The translations under genes and the position numbers were made by a program. A stretch of 34,494 bases of DNA from JBKHHU01 sp046539045 (GTDB lineage: Bacteria; Planctomycetota; Phycisphaerae; SM23-33): NCBI GenBank assembly GCA_046539045.1, contig JBKHHU010000012.1, positions 1 through 34,494 of the forward strand. Reading direction: 5' to 3'. Below, piece by piece: positions 1 to 7,560 of this stretch (positions are counted from its first letter, which is position 1; every line of letters starts with the position of its first letter). The notes under the pieces are model-generated. The model did no database searches. It was not told the origin of the DNA and saw nothing but the letters and a program-made list of their open reading frames with translations.

Positions 1-806
1 TGTACCACATGCAGGAGAAGGGCCAGTTGCTGGTCCCGTCGATCAACGTCAACGATTCGGTCACCAAGAGCAAGTTCGACAACGTCTACGGTTGTCGCGA
101 GTCGCTGGTGGACGGGCTCAAGCGGGCCACGGACGTGATGGTGGCTGGGAAAGTCGCCTGCGTCTGCGGGTATGGCGACGTCGGCAAGGGTTCGGCAGAG
201 ACGCTCAAGAACCACCGCGCCCAGGTGATCGTCACCGAAATCGATCCGATCTGCGCCCTGCAGGCGGCGATGGCCGGGTACAAGGTCACGACGATCGAGG
301 ATACGCTCGGTGCGGCAGACATCTACGTCACGACGACCGGCAACTGCGACATCATCCGTGTCGAGCACATGGAGAAGATGAAGGACCAGGCCATCGTCTG
401 CAACATCGGGCACTTCGACAACGAGATCCAGGTCGAGGCCCTCGAAAACTACCCGGGCATCAAGCACGAGAACATCAAACCGCAGGTCGACAAGTACACC
501 TTCCCCGACGGACACAGCATTTACCTGCTGGCCGAGGGGCGGCTGGTGAATCTCGGCTGCGCGACCGGCCATCCGAGCTTCGTGATGAGCAACAGCTTCA
601 CCAACCAGACGCTGGCGCAGATCGATCTATGGGAGCACCGCCGTGAGATCGGCGTGTACCGTCTGGACAAGAAGCTCGACGAGGAAGTCGCCCGACTCCA
701 CCTGGAGAAGATCGGCGTGAAGCTGACGAAGCTCACGCCGGAGCAGGCAGAGTACCTTGGCGTGCCTGTAGACGGCCCCTACAAACCGGAGCACTACCGC
801 TATTAG
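1..806 (+). CDS. sahH: Adenosylhomocysteinase, C-terminal part (5' end outside window)
   Basis: S-adenosylhomocysteine hydrolase splits SAH to adenosine and homocysteine using a tightly bound NAD, and so keeps cytosolic methylation reactions running. The frame is open from base 3, before the first visible Met, so the gene starts upstream. About 268 residues are present, against roughly 430-470 in the family. Visible hallmarks are INVNDSVTKSKFDN, the NAD-binding GYGDVGKGSAETL, the GHFDNEIQ segment, GHPSFVMSNSF, and the typical C-terminus KPEHYRY just before the TAG stop. A hairpin about 100 bases downstream probably ends the transcript. No frame damage is seen. Identity is very secure; only the N-terminal part is missing because of the window edge. 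Confidence 0.97.
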   Translation, partial: YHMQEKGQLLVPSINVNDSVTKSKFDNVYGCRESLVDGLKRATDVMVAGKVACVCGYGDVGKGSAETLKNHRAQVIVTEIDPICALQAAMAGYKVTTIEDTLGAADIYVTTTGNCDIIRVEHMEKMKDQAIVCNIGHFDNEIQVEALENYPGIKHENIKPQVDKYTFPDGHSIYLLAEGRLVNLGCATGHPSFVMSNSFTNQTLAQIDLWEHRREIGVYRLDKKLDEEVARLHLEKIGVKLTKLTPEQAEYLGVPVDGPYKPEHYRY

Positions 807-901
807 GCCAAACATGGCTGCCGCTGAGCGCGTGGGCCACAGAGAGGGCGTCAAGCTCAGGATACGAGTCGACGTAGACAGCAGTTGTGGTGTTCGATCC
901 A

Positions 902-935
902 AAGGGCTGGTGGGTCATCCGATCCACCAGCCTTT
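902..935 (+). terminator. Probable intrinsic terminator after sahH
   Basis: GGCTGGTGG (905-913) pairs perfectly with CCACCAGCC (924-932) around a 10-base loop. It is flanked by AAAG on the left and TTTCGTCTT on the right. The stem is strong but the T-run is short. It lies about 100 bases past the sahH stop, on the side expected for ending that transcript. Confidence 0.5.
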
Positions 936-969
936 CGTCTTGGCCGGGGTTACCATGCGCGCGGCTCGG

Positions 970-1013
970 GAAGCTCCCGGTTTCGATCTTCGCAGAAGAC
1001 GGGAACTTCTGCG
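970..1013 (+). promoter_or_regulatory. Leader region with two mutually exclusive hairpins before the prepilin gene
   Basis: CGCAGAAG (991-998) pairs with CTTCTGCG (1006-1013) around a 7-base loop. The same 3' arm can instead pair upstream: GAAG-CT-CCCG (970-979) with CGGG-AA-CTTC (1000-1009). The two folds cannot coexist. It sits 66 bases before the prepilin start. It could be an attenuator-like leader, a second weak terminator, or chance; no T-run follows. Confidence 0.25.
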
Positions 1014-1078
1014 CATGTTCGATCGATTATGGTAATGTTATGTCGGGCACTGAACTTGAATAAGGAATACCTCAGCCA

Positions 1079-1834
1079 ATGATCAGGTTTTCCCACCGTA
1101 AAGCGTTTACATTGATCGAATTGCTGGTCGTGATCGCCATCATCGGACTGCTGGCGACACTGATCGTGCCTTCATTCATGAGCGTTCGTCAGACGGCTCG
1201 CGAGGCGGTCTGCGCCACGCGCGTTCGAGGGCTCACCAACGCCGCCACGACCTTCGCTGCCTCCCACAAGCAGTGGTATCCGAACATGGGTACCGACAGC
1301 GTGGAGGAGTACACCGACAAGGACCCGGAGGGCGACGGGCGGCTGTACATCATTGGCAGGGAGTGGCGGGATCTGTTCAGTTCCGGGTACGGCATCCTGC
1401 GAGCAGGGTTCTACTCGCCGTCGAACCGCTACTGGAACCGCGACGACTTCTGGGAATTCGACGATGACGGGAAGGAACTGACGGTTGTCGGTTACTTCTA
1501 CTACGCCAACAGGCCGGATTTCGAGAAGAGCAATCGCGATAAGGTATTGAACGGTACGGACGCCTACGACGCCCAACCGATGTTCCCCGCGCGGACCTTC
1601 GACAATCCGTACTATCAATACGTCTGGGGTGACCTGAACCGGACCTTCCCCAAGAACGCCCCAACCTTCGTCACGCCCGGCGAAACCGAACGCTGGGGCG
1701 CCAACCACATGTACCAGAAGACCGGCTGGACCGAAGGCTCGCACGTCGGCATGATGGACGGCTCGGTCCAATGGGTCGACGGGGAGAAAATAAAGAAACG
1801 TTGTAATTACGATAACGCCGGTTACTTCTGGTAA
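1079..1834 (+). CDS. Prepilin-type N-terminal cleavage/methylation protein (pseudopilin-like), planctomycete type
   Basis: The protein has 251 residues. It begins with a type IV prepilin leader, RKA then FTLIELLVVIAIIGLLATLIV. A prepilin peptidase would cut after Ala9, and Glu sits at +5 of the mature protein as required. The residue before the cut is Ala rather than the usual Gly. The hydrophobic helix (about residues 10-32) is followed by a soluble domain rich in aromatic residues. The tail SHVGMMDGSVQWVDG resembles a degenerate version of the H-X9-DG motif of planctomycete pseudopilins. The gene stands alone. No prepilin peptidase is in the window, and the pilM/secretin cluster begins about 5.7 kb downstream. 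A weak ribosome site (AAGGAA) lies about 12 bases before the ATG. The substrate or pseudopilus role is not known. Confidence 0.85.
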   Translation: MIRFSHRKAFTLIELLVVIAIIGLLATLIVPSFMSVRQTAREAVCATRVRGLTNAATTFAASHKQWYPNMGTDSVEEYTDKDPEGDGRLYIIGREWRDLFSSGYGILRAGFYSPSNRYWNRDDFWEFDDDGKELTVVGYFYYANRPDFEKSNRDKVLNGTDAYDAQPMFPARTFDNPYYQYVWGDLNRTFPKNAPTFVTPGETERWGANHMYQKTGWTEGSHVGMMDGSVQWVDGEKIKKRCNYDNAGYFW

Positions 1835-1985
1835 GAACAACCCAAGAGCGAAAGCCGGCGGCCGGCAAGTCCGGGGGATCGCCGGGTCTTCCCTCTAAGC
1901 TTTTCCCGCTGTTCAGGCTGAAACGCTGAACGTATCTGAAGCAACGGGGCCCTGGCGATTGGCCATGATAGCAGGCTTCTTCCTG

Positions 1986-2007
1986 TCAACCGATCAACCA
2001 GTCAACC
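1986..2007. repeat. Three TCAACC hexamers at exact 8-base spacing
   Basis: TCAACC occurs at 1986-1991, 1994-1999 and 2002-2007, separated by GA and AG. It lies just past the 3' end of the minus-strand DUF218 gene. It could be a small tandem binding site or a simple-sequence remnant. Confidence 0.35.
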
Positions 2008-2018
2008 GTCGTACCGCC

Positions 2019-3035
2019 TCACCCCGCCAGCGGCCGAAGGTAATACACATATTGGGCGGCCAATTCTCTCGCCAGCAGGTAGGGGGTCTGACTCAGGACG
2101 CGGCTTTCCCGGGCGGGCACCGTGTAGACCTCCACCCCGGCCCGGGCGTAAGCCAGTTTCACCCGGGGCAGGTGGTAATAGTGGCTTACGGCAAGGACGC
2201 GGCCCAATTCGTGTTCCCTCAGCATCCGATCGGTATTGTGGACCGTGTGCTGGGTGTTCAGGCCGTCGCGATCGGTCAGCACATCTTCCGGTTTCACGCC
2301 CAGGCTCACCGCCAGTTGCTTCATCGCCTCGGTTTCGTGCACGTCCCCGTCTCCGGGGCCGCCGGACATGATCAGCTTGTCCACGAAACCCTGCCGGTAC
2401 AACTCCACGCCCGTGCGCACCCGGTCTGCCAGTGCCTGGCTGCAGGTTCCGTCCGCGTATGCCCGTGCGCCGAAGATCACCGCGGCATCGGCGCGGCGCC
2501 GGTAGTCGGTCTTCCCGAAAAGGAACATCTGCATCAGCGGGAACAGCAGGAGTACCGCCACCAGACTCAGGGCCAGGCTCAGCCGTCGCTTCCGCTTCGA
2601 GACCGGCTTGCGGCGGTACATGGACGTGACGATCCAGCCCATGCTGGCGGCAACGAGCAGCGAGATCGGCAGGTGCAGCCATGGGTTGATGTGCCCTCGA
2701 AGCGCCAGAACGAAGAAGGTTGCGGAATTCAGCAGCGCGACCACGAGAAGCAGCAGAGCGCTGCAGGTAGTGACGATTCGCCTTGCCCTGCCCGGGGTCG
2801 GGCGGATCGCCAGCGCGAGCAATGCCGCAGAACTGACGGCCATGATCAAAGCGGAGGCGGCATCCGGGAGGGGGTGGAGGTCCATCCACCAGATGTTGGC
2901 GTCGAAACCGGGTCTGGCCCATCCGCCGATGGCATTGAGCAGCCCGAACGAGCCGAAGAACAAAGCCAGGCCGCGGGCCGAGGGCGATACACCGTGAACG
3001 TCTGCTACGCTGTTGCGGGCATCCTTGCCGGCCAT
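2019..3035 (-). CDS. Membrane protein with C-terminal DUF218 (SanA/YdcF-like) domain
   Basis: The protein has 338 residues. The start at 3035 is chosen because AAGGA lies about 9 bases before that ATG; the frame is open further upstream. The N-terminal half has about five hydrophobic helices. The C-terminal half (about residue 176 on) is a DUF218 domain. It has AAVIFGARAYADG, a helix with LADRVRTGVELY, LIMSGG, an acidic ETEAMKQLAVSLGV segment, NTQHTVHN and VSHYYHLPR. Family members such as E. coli SanA and YdcF are envelope proteins; SanA is tied to vancomycin sensitivity, but the biochemical activity is not established. It may be the last gene of the minus-strand run that starts with the uracil-DNA glycosylase, 108 bases after the small membrane protein. 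Confidence 0.85.
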   Translation of the reverse strand: MAGKDARNSVADVHGVSPSARGLALFFGSFGLLNAIGGWARPGFDANIWWMDLHPLPDAASALIMAVSSAALLALAIRPTPGRARRIVTTCSALLLLVVALLNSATFFVLALRGHINPWLHLPISLLVAASMGWIVTSMYRRKPVSKRKRRLSLALSLVAVLLLFPLMQMFLFGKTDYRRRADAAVIFGARAYADGTCSQALADRVRTGVELYRQGFVDKLIMSGGPGDGDVHETEAMKQLAVSLGVKPEDVLTDRDGLNTQHTVHNTDRMLREHELGRVLAVSHYYHLPRVKLAYARAGVEVYTVPARESRVLSQTPYLLARELAAQYVYYLRPLAG

Positions 3036-3143
3036 GAGAGCAGTTCCTTGTGTTGGGGAATGCCGAAAGTGCCTTTCCATACACTATGATATGCAGAGTT
3101 TATTCTATGCCGCCTCCCTGCTTTGGCAAGCGAAAACGCGCTC

Positions 3144-3332
3144 TCACTCTTCGGAACGTGCATAGATGCTGTCGCTCTGTTGTATCACGAGCGTCACCCG
3201 TTGCCGACCCGGGAGGGTCAGTAGCAGAAAGATTACCGAGGCAAGGGCCCAGCAGCCGGAAAGAGCCATGAGCGGCATGCCGATAATGGCCCACCCGAGT
3301 CCGGGCCCGTCGCCGTTGCCCGGCCGGTTCAT
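3144..3332 (-). CDS. Small single-pass membrane protein (62 aa)
   Basis: The protein has 62 residues: a polar N-terminus rich in Gly and Pro, one long hydrophobic segment (about residues 12-38) and a charged tail ending SEE. The start at 3332 is favoured because its ATG overlaps the TGA stop of the upstream frame as ATGA, which suggests translational coupling. An in-frame ATG four codons earlier (3344) is possible. Neither has a good Shine-Dalgarno of its own. The family is not recognised. The hydrophobic pattern and the coupling overlap argue that it is a real gene and not a chance frame. Confidence 0.5.
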   Translation of the reverse strand: MNRPGNGDGPGLGWAIIGMPLMALSGCWALASVIFLLLTLPGRQRVTLVIQQSDSIYARSEE

Positions 3333-3546
3333 TTCTGCCGACATACCGAATACACGTACCAGGTTTTATCCTGGCTGCGGATGAGGACCTCGTTGTATCC
3401 GTCGTTGTCGACATCGGAGATCATCGCGCCGTTGATGGTGTTCGGGATTTTGCCGGTGACGATCCCTTCCATGTCCGGCGTGCGGATATGAAACGAGTTG
3501 CCGCCATAGTCAATGGTCAGCAGTTCAGGGGGTGAGCGTGTTTCAT
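3329..3546 (-). pseudogene. Frame-disrupted small gene with an FG-GAP/VCBS-like Asp-box segment
   Basis: A minus-strand frame ending at 3329 encodes a stretch with ISDVDNDGYNEVLI. This is the calcium-loop DxDxDGxxE pattern of FG-GAP/VCBS beta-propeller repeats, and it is followed by DKTWYVYS and a stop. That frame has no plausible start near its beginning. A good ribosome site (GAAGGGGAC) followed by an ATG at 3546 lies in another frame, which stops after nine codons. A run of five G (plus strand 3528-3532) sits where a one-base shift would join the two frames into a protein of about 72 residues. So this is either a decayed gene, a sequencing or assembly indel, or programmed slippage. The stop overlaps the next ATG, as expected if it was once a working operon gene. 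Confidence 0.45.
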
Positions 3547-3710
3547 GGTAGTCCCCTTCGTAAATCAGAACTCGCGTTCCGACGCCGGCTCCTTGTCGGC
3601 GCCCGCACTGCTTTGGTCGCGTGAGATTCTACGAAGTTCCGGCCGAAGGAGACCACCGGTGGCGAGATAGAGCGCACAACAGGCGGAAAGAGCCCCCGCC
3701 GGAGTCGGAG

Positions 3711-4217
3711 CTACGGACGCTGGTGATGGTCTTCACCGGCGGGTTCGCCCTGATGGCCGGTAATGATCCCCGAATCTCCCCTGGGCTTGCCGGGATCGCC
3801 TCCGACGAGCGGAACCTGCCGGTGTCTGCGCCGCAACAGGAGCACGAGAATAGCGGAGATCATCCCCCAGATGGCGCCGATCAACGTGCTCGGGCCCAGA
3901 AGGAGGTACCATCCCGCCCCCGGTCCTTCGTCGACTGCCGGCCACCTGCCCATCGCCCGCCAGAAAGGGATCGCCAGGATGCAGAGTCCCAGCGACGAGA
4001 GCATCGGCAGCAACCACCGCAAGACCGTCGCGCGTTCAGTGAACTGCCAGACCAGACCCGCTACCGAAATCAGCAGGATCGCCGCAGCCGTCATCGCATA
4101 CGACCAGGCAAACGGGTACGCGACCATCCCTTCGCCGTATGTCTGCACGATCGCATACCACAGGACCAGCAGCACCAGTGTGAGCAGCACGTTGACAATG
4201 CAGGTGGCGGTCTTCAT
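3711..4217 (-). CDS. Four-helix membrane protein of unknown function
   Basis: The protein has 168 residues. There are four predicted membrane helices, at about residues 7-27, 40-59, 65-86 and 111-131, followed by a basic and Gly-rich soluble tail of about 35 residues. The start is well supported by AGGAGGAG a few bases before the ATG. It begins 18 bases after the uracil-DNA glycosylase stop on the same strand, so the two are very probably co-transcribed. No recognised catalytic motif is visible. It may be a planctomycete-specific membrane protein; the function is unknown. Confidence 0.7.
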   Translation of the reverse strand: MKTATCIVNVLLTLVLLVLWYAIVQTYGEGMVAYPFAWSYAMTAAAILLISVAGLVWQFTERATVLRWLLPMLSSLGLCILAIPFWRAMGRWPAVDEGPGAGWYLLLGPSTLIGAIWGMISAILVLLLRRRHRQVPLVGGDPGKPRGDSGIITGHQGEPAGEDHHQRP

Positions 4218-4235
4218 CTTCTCCTCCTGAGTGGG

Positions 4236-5060
4236 TCAATCCTTCCCGGGCAGTTCGAGTCCCAGGTACTGCATGACGGCCTGAAGGTCCGACCACACCC
4301 GACGGCGAATCTCCGGCGTATAGCGCCGCAGGACGTAGGACGGATGGAACGTGGGCATCACGTCGATTCCGCCCAGACCCGGCGCATGTTCGGGCAGTTT
4401 CTGCCAGTTTCCGCGCAGTTTCGTGATACCCACTCTGGTTTGCAGCAGATTCTGCATAGCGGGGTTGCCCAGCGTGACGATCACCCGCGGCCGGATGATC
4501 TGAAGCTGGCGCACGAGGTAGCTCCAGCAGGCGTGGATTTCATCCGGCAGGGGAGTGCGGTTGTTCGGAGGGCGACACTTGACCATGTTGAGGATAAACA
4601 CCTGCTCGCGGGACAGCCCCATCGCTGTGATCATGTTGGTCAGGAGTTGACCGGCCCTGCCGACAAACGGGCGTCCCTGCTGATCTTCATCGGCTCCGGG
4701 CGCTTCGCCGACAAACACGAGGTCGGCATTGAAATCGCCCTCGCCGAAGACCGTGTTGTTGCGGGACTTGCAAAGCACGCAATTGCGGCAGACGGCCACT
4801 TCGTTGGCATCCATTTCCTTCATGGCCGTCGCTTTTGCCTGCGGATCCATCTCCGGGGGCGCCGCAGCGGTTGGGGCGGTCGGCCCGGGTGCCGGCGCCG
4901 CTGCTGGGGTCTCGGCTGCCGGAGCGGGGGCAGGCGCGGAAGAAATCTCCAACTCCGGGAGCGGATTTCGTTGCGCCGGGATGAAATCGCATCCGAGAAG
5001 ACTTTCAATGGCAAGTAACTGCCGGGCTGCGTCGGTCAGGTTGTCATGGGCTTGGCTCAT
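4236..5060 (-). CDS. udg: Uracil-DNA glycosylase, family 4 (iron-sulfur)
   Basis: The protein has 275 residues from the start chosen here. Family 4 enzymes remove uracil from deaminated DNA to start base excision repair, and they carry a 4Fe-4S cluster. Visible motifs are the active-site GEAPGADED (118-126) and HPSYVLR (239-245). Candidate cluster cysteines are C91, C94 or C97, C162 and C178; the last pair is 15 residues apart, as in the family. The N-terminal 85 residues are a variable region with an Ala/Pro-rich linker (about 42-75), making the protein longer than minimal enzymes of about 200 residues. The frame is open further upstream, but the 5060 ATG fits the promoter-like boxes immediately before it and avoids overlap with the divergent gene. 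No Shine-Dalgarno is seen, so the mRNA may be leaderless. Confidence 0.93.
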   Translation of the reverse strand: MSQAHDNLTDAARQLLAIESLLGCDFIPAQRNPLPELEISSAPAPAPAAETPAAAPAPGPTAPTAAAPPEMDPQAKATAMKEMDANEVAVCRNCVLCKSRNNTVFGEGDFNADLVFVGEAPGADEDQQGRPFVGRAGQLLTNMITAMGLSREQVFILNMVKCRPPNNRTPLPDEIHACWSYLVRQLQIIRPRVIVTLGNPAMQNLLQTRVGITKLRGNWQKLPEHAPGLGGIDVMPTFHPSYVLRRYTPEIRRRVWSDLQAVMQYLGLELPGKD

Positions 5061-5067
5061 GCGGGGG

Positions 5068-5096
5068 ATTGTAGTCGTCAGATGCCCCGCACACAA
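5068..5096 (-). promoter_or_regulatory. Candidate sigma70-type promoter for udg, placed for a leaderless mRNA
   Basis: On the minus strand TTGTGT (5096-5091) and TACAAT (5073-5068) are exactly 17 bases apart. The -10 box ends 7 bases before the udg ATG. Initiation would therefore fall at or next to the start codon. The TACAAT box matches the consensus at five of six bases; the -35 match is partial. Confidence 0.4.
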
Positions 5097-5203
5097 GCTG
5101 CCGAAGGGCTCCGGCGCCGCGCGGGCGGGAAAAAAACTTGAGAGGCAGCGATCGGGCGCCACAATACAGAAGTCTCATTTGTGTCAGACATTCAGGAGAT
5201 GTA

Positions 5204-5788
5204 ATGGTTCAGTTCGCACAGTCGTTGGCGGGGGATTCACAGTTTGTTTTCGCGGTAATCATGGGTGCGATCATCTTCGCGCTGCGCCTTGTGGAGATGT
5301 CCCTGGACAGCCTGCGCATAGTGTCCATGGTCAAAGGCAACCGCGGCAGGGCGGGCGTTCTGGGGTTCTGCGAAGCGATGCTCTTCATCTACGCCATCAG
5401 CCAGGCACTGCGCCCGCCGGTCCTCTGGCCACAGATGGTCGGCTACGCAGCCGGGTTTGCTTCCGGTACGTACCTGGGCACGACCATCGCCACCCATTTC
5501 ACCTCCGGATACGTCATGCTCCGGATCCTCTCGCGTCCCCACGCAAAGGAAATCGTCGCCCTGCTCCGCGACAAGGGGCATCGCGTGACGTGCGTGACCG
5601 GTGAGGGCAGGGACGGAGCCGTTCCCATACTGTTCACGGTGTTGGACAAGAAGCTCGCCGAACGTGCCATCGAGCTGGTCACGCGGGTGGATGAGCGAGC
5701 GTTCGTTACCATCGAACCGATCGAGCGGGCCCACGGCGGGTACGTGCCCATGCTGCCGGTCTGGTGGCGGCCGGGAGTCAGGAGGTAG
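5204..5788 (+). CDS. UPF0316-family membrane protein (DUF5698/DUF2179-like)
   Basis: The protein has 194 residues. The start at 5204 has AGGAG six bases upstream; the frame also has an upstream ATG at 5138 that lacks such a site. The N-terminal half carries three hydrophobic helices, with LRLVEMSLDSLRIVSMVKGN and a GYAAGFASGTYLGTTI segment typical of UPF0316 proteins. The C-terminal 75 residues form a small alpha/beta DUF2179-like domain (VTCVTGEGRDGAVPILFTVL). Members are uncharacterised inner-membrane proteins. It is transcribed away from udg and ends 5 bases from the end of mtaB, which comes from the opposite side. There is no room for a separate terminator. Confidence 0.85.
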   Translation: MVQFAQSLAGDSQFVFAVIMGAIIFALRLVEMSLDSLRIVSMVKGNRGRAGVLGFCEAMLFIYAISQALRPPVLWPQMVGYAAGFASGTYLGTTIATHFTSGYVMLRILSRPHAKEIVALLRDKGHRVTCVTGEGRDGAVPILFTVLDKKLAERAIELVTRVDERAFVTIEPIERAHGGYVPMLPVWWRPGVRR

Positions 5789-5793
5789 CTGCC

Positions 5794-7302
5794 TCAGCAG
5801 CAATCGATGAACTCGCCGGCGAATCCGCCGTCGGTAAGACGGATGATCCTCAGGCGGACCGGCAGTCCCGTCAGTTCGGACTCTTCCCCTGCCGGAGGGT
5901 TGAATGCGACCGTCAGGTAGCGGTCGGTCATCGCGATCCGGCTGCCGTCGGCCCCGGCTGACTCTTCCACGATGCCTTCCACCTGTTCACCGACGAACTG
6001 TCGGCGGTACTCGATACTGAGCTCGGCTTCCAGTTCCGCAAGGCGGTCCATGCGGGCGCGAACGGTCTGCGGGTCCGGCATGCGATCTTTTCTCCCCCAG
6101 GCGGCGGTGCCTTCCCGGGGGCTGAACGGGAACGCGTGAATTTTGCTGAAACCTGCCTCGCGTGCCATCTCCAGCGTCTGCCGGAAATCCTCCTCGGTCT
6201 CTTCGGGAAACCCGACGATGACATCGGCAGTGACGGCCGGCCGATCAAACGCGTCGCGGATGCGTCGAACGCTTCGGCGGAAGTCGTCGGCCGAGTATTG
6301 CCGGTTCATTTTCTTCAGGATACGCTCCGAGCCGGATTGCAGCGGCAGGTGGACGTGCGGGGCGAATGTGGGCAACCGGCGTGCGACGTCCAGCAGGCGG
6401 CCGGTGACATCGGCAGGCTCCAGGCTGCTCAAACGCACGCGCCACAGCCCGTCCATCTGCCCGACCCGGGCCAGCAGGTCCGGGAGCTGATCGGCCGAAC
6501 CGTCCCAGTTGCGGCGAAGTGTGGTATCCCTGCCGTAGGCGCCGAGGAAGACACCGCACAGAACGATCTCGCGATGCCCGGTCTCGATGAGCGTCCGACA
6601 CTCGCGGACAATTTCATCTGCGGGCCTGGAATAGACTCTCGCCCGGGTGAACGGGACGATGCAGTAGGTGCAGAAGGCATCGCACCCGTCCTGGATCTTG
6701 ACGAAGGCCCGCTGTCTTCCCTCGAATTCGGATATGGGTGGAAGTCCGCTCGCCGCAGGGGTTTTCTCCTTGACTGCGCGGATGCGTCTTGCTCTTATAG
6801 TATGTGGCGACCGACCCGGATATGCATCGGTGCCGACAGGCGACGCAGACGCCTGCATTGACGGCTCATACCCTTTATCCCCGCCGCAGCCTGCCGGCTC
6901 GTTCGCGGTTCGAGCGGTTGCCGAAGTGGCACCGCCGGCCAACAGTGATCGGGCGAACCTGCTGATGGTTTCCGCCAGATCGTCATGATGGCCGCAAACG
7001 AGTACTCTACCAGGCGGAATGTGCAGAGATTCGACCGACCGTGCCAGTTGCTGCGCGTCGTAATCGCCGTAGCAGCCGGCGACGATCAGCGAATCGGCGC
7101 CGCTGCGGCGCACCACGCGCCGGATCGCCTGACGCGATTTCCGCATTGCCACGTGTGTGATGCAGCAGGTGTTGATGACCGCAAGACCCGCGGACTCGCC
7201 TTCGGTAGCGCTGGAAAAACCGAGGCCCCGCAGGATTTCCGCGATGGCGTTGCTGTCGTATTGATTGACCTTGCAGCCTAGTGTTGTCTGGGCAAAACGC
7301 AT
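5794..7302 (-). CDS. mtaB: tRNA (N6-L-threonylcarbamoyladenosine(37)-C2)-methylthiotransferase MtaB
   Basis: This radical SAM methylthiotransferase converts t6A37 to ms2t6A in ANN-decoding tRNAs. It has 502 residues from the start at 7302. The N-terminal domain has LGCKVNQYDS with Cys10, the TCC pair at 46-47 and Cys77 for the auxiliary cluster. The radical SAM motif is CDAFCTYC (Cys207, 211, 214), followed by IVPFTRAR and the LSSLEP segment. The C-terminal TRAM-like part is at about 430-500. GCKVNQYD distinguishes MtaB from MiaB and RimO. A low-complexity linker of about 65 residues (roughly 121-185) between the first two domains makes it longer than typical members of about 430 residues. 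The frame is open upstream to 7446, but family alignment supports 7302. No clear ribosome site is seen. It works on the t6A product whose synthesis needs TsaE, encoded 15 kb away. Confidence 0.94.
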   Translation of the reverse strand: MRFAQTTLGCKVNQYDSNAIAEILRGLGFSSATEGESAGLAVINTCCITHVAMRKSRQAIRRVVRRSGADSLIVAGCYGDYDAQQLARSVESLHIPPGRVLVCGHHDDLAETISRFARSLLAGGATSATARTANEPAGCGGDKGYEPSMQASASPVGTDAYPGRSPHTIRARRIRAVKEKTPAASGLPPISEFEGRQRAFVKIQDGCDAFCTYCIVPFTRARVYSRPADEIVRECRTLIETGHREIVLCGVFLGAYGRDTTLRRNWDGSADQLPDLLARVGQMDGLWRVRLSSLEPADVTGRLLDVARRLPTFAPHVHLPLQSGSERILKKMNRQYSADDFRRSVRRIRDAFDRPAVTADVIVGFPEETEEDFRQTLEMAREAGFSKIHAFPFSPREGTAAWGRKDRMPDPQTVRARMDRLAELEAELSIEYRRQFVGEQVEGIVEESAGADGSRIAMTDRYLTVAFNPPAGEESELTGLPVRLRIIRLTDGGFAGEFIDCC

Positions 7303-7363
7303 GGTATGGTGCCGGAAACAAGCACCCTCGCGGCAGCGAAGGCAGGGAGTTTCGAAACAAACG

Positions 7364-7392
7364 TTGCTCAAGAGCAGCGATGGGCTTATTAT
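7364..7392 (+). promoter_or_regulatory. Candidate promoter for the pilMN-secretin cluster
   Basis: TTGCTC (7364-7369) and TATTAT (7387-7392) are 17 bases apart on the plus strand, about 170 bases before the pilM-type start. The -10 match is good and the -35 weak. The same bases read on the other strand contain an exact TATAAT (7393-7388), so the AT-rich patch in the mtaB/pilM divergent spacer could serve either direction. Confidence 0.3.
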
Positions 7393-7560
7393 AACCCGCT
7401 CGACCGAAACAGGGCGCGCAGAATGGCTTTCCGGTGTATATTTCAACGCCGGAAGCTTGTGTCGGTTTCGGTTTCGAGAGAAAATACACGTAGTAGTGAA
7501 TCCCGAAGCGGTTTTGGGTCCGGGCAGAAGCCGTCGGGCCCATCAGCCAAAGGAGCGCCT

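Noticed and set aside
2002..3089. Long open frames overlapping the DUF218 gene on both strands
   Set aside because: Only the 2019-3035 minus frame has membrane helices, a DUF218 domain and a ribosome site. The others are compositionally odd shadows.
3621..5018. Long plus-strand open frame (465 codons) over the membrane-protein and udg genes
   Set aside because: It lies opposite the udg gene, which has clear family motifs. Its translation is Arg/His/Gly-rich with no domain pattern, as expected for the antisense of GC-rich coding DNA.
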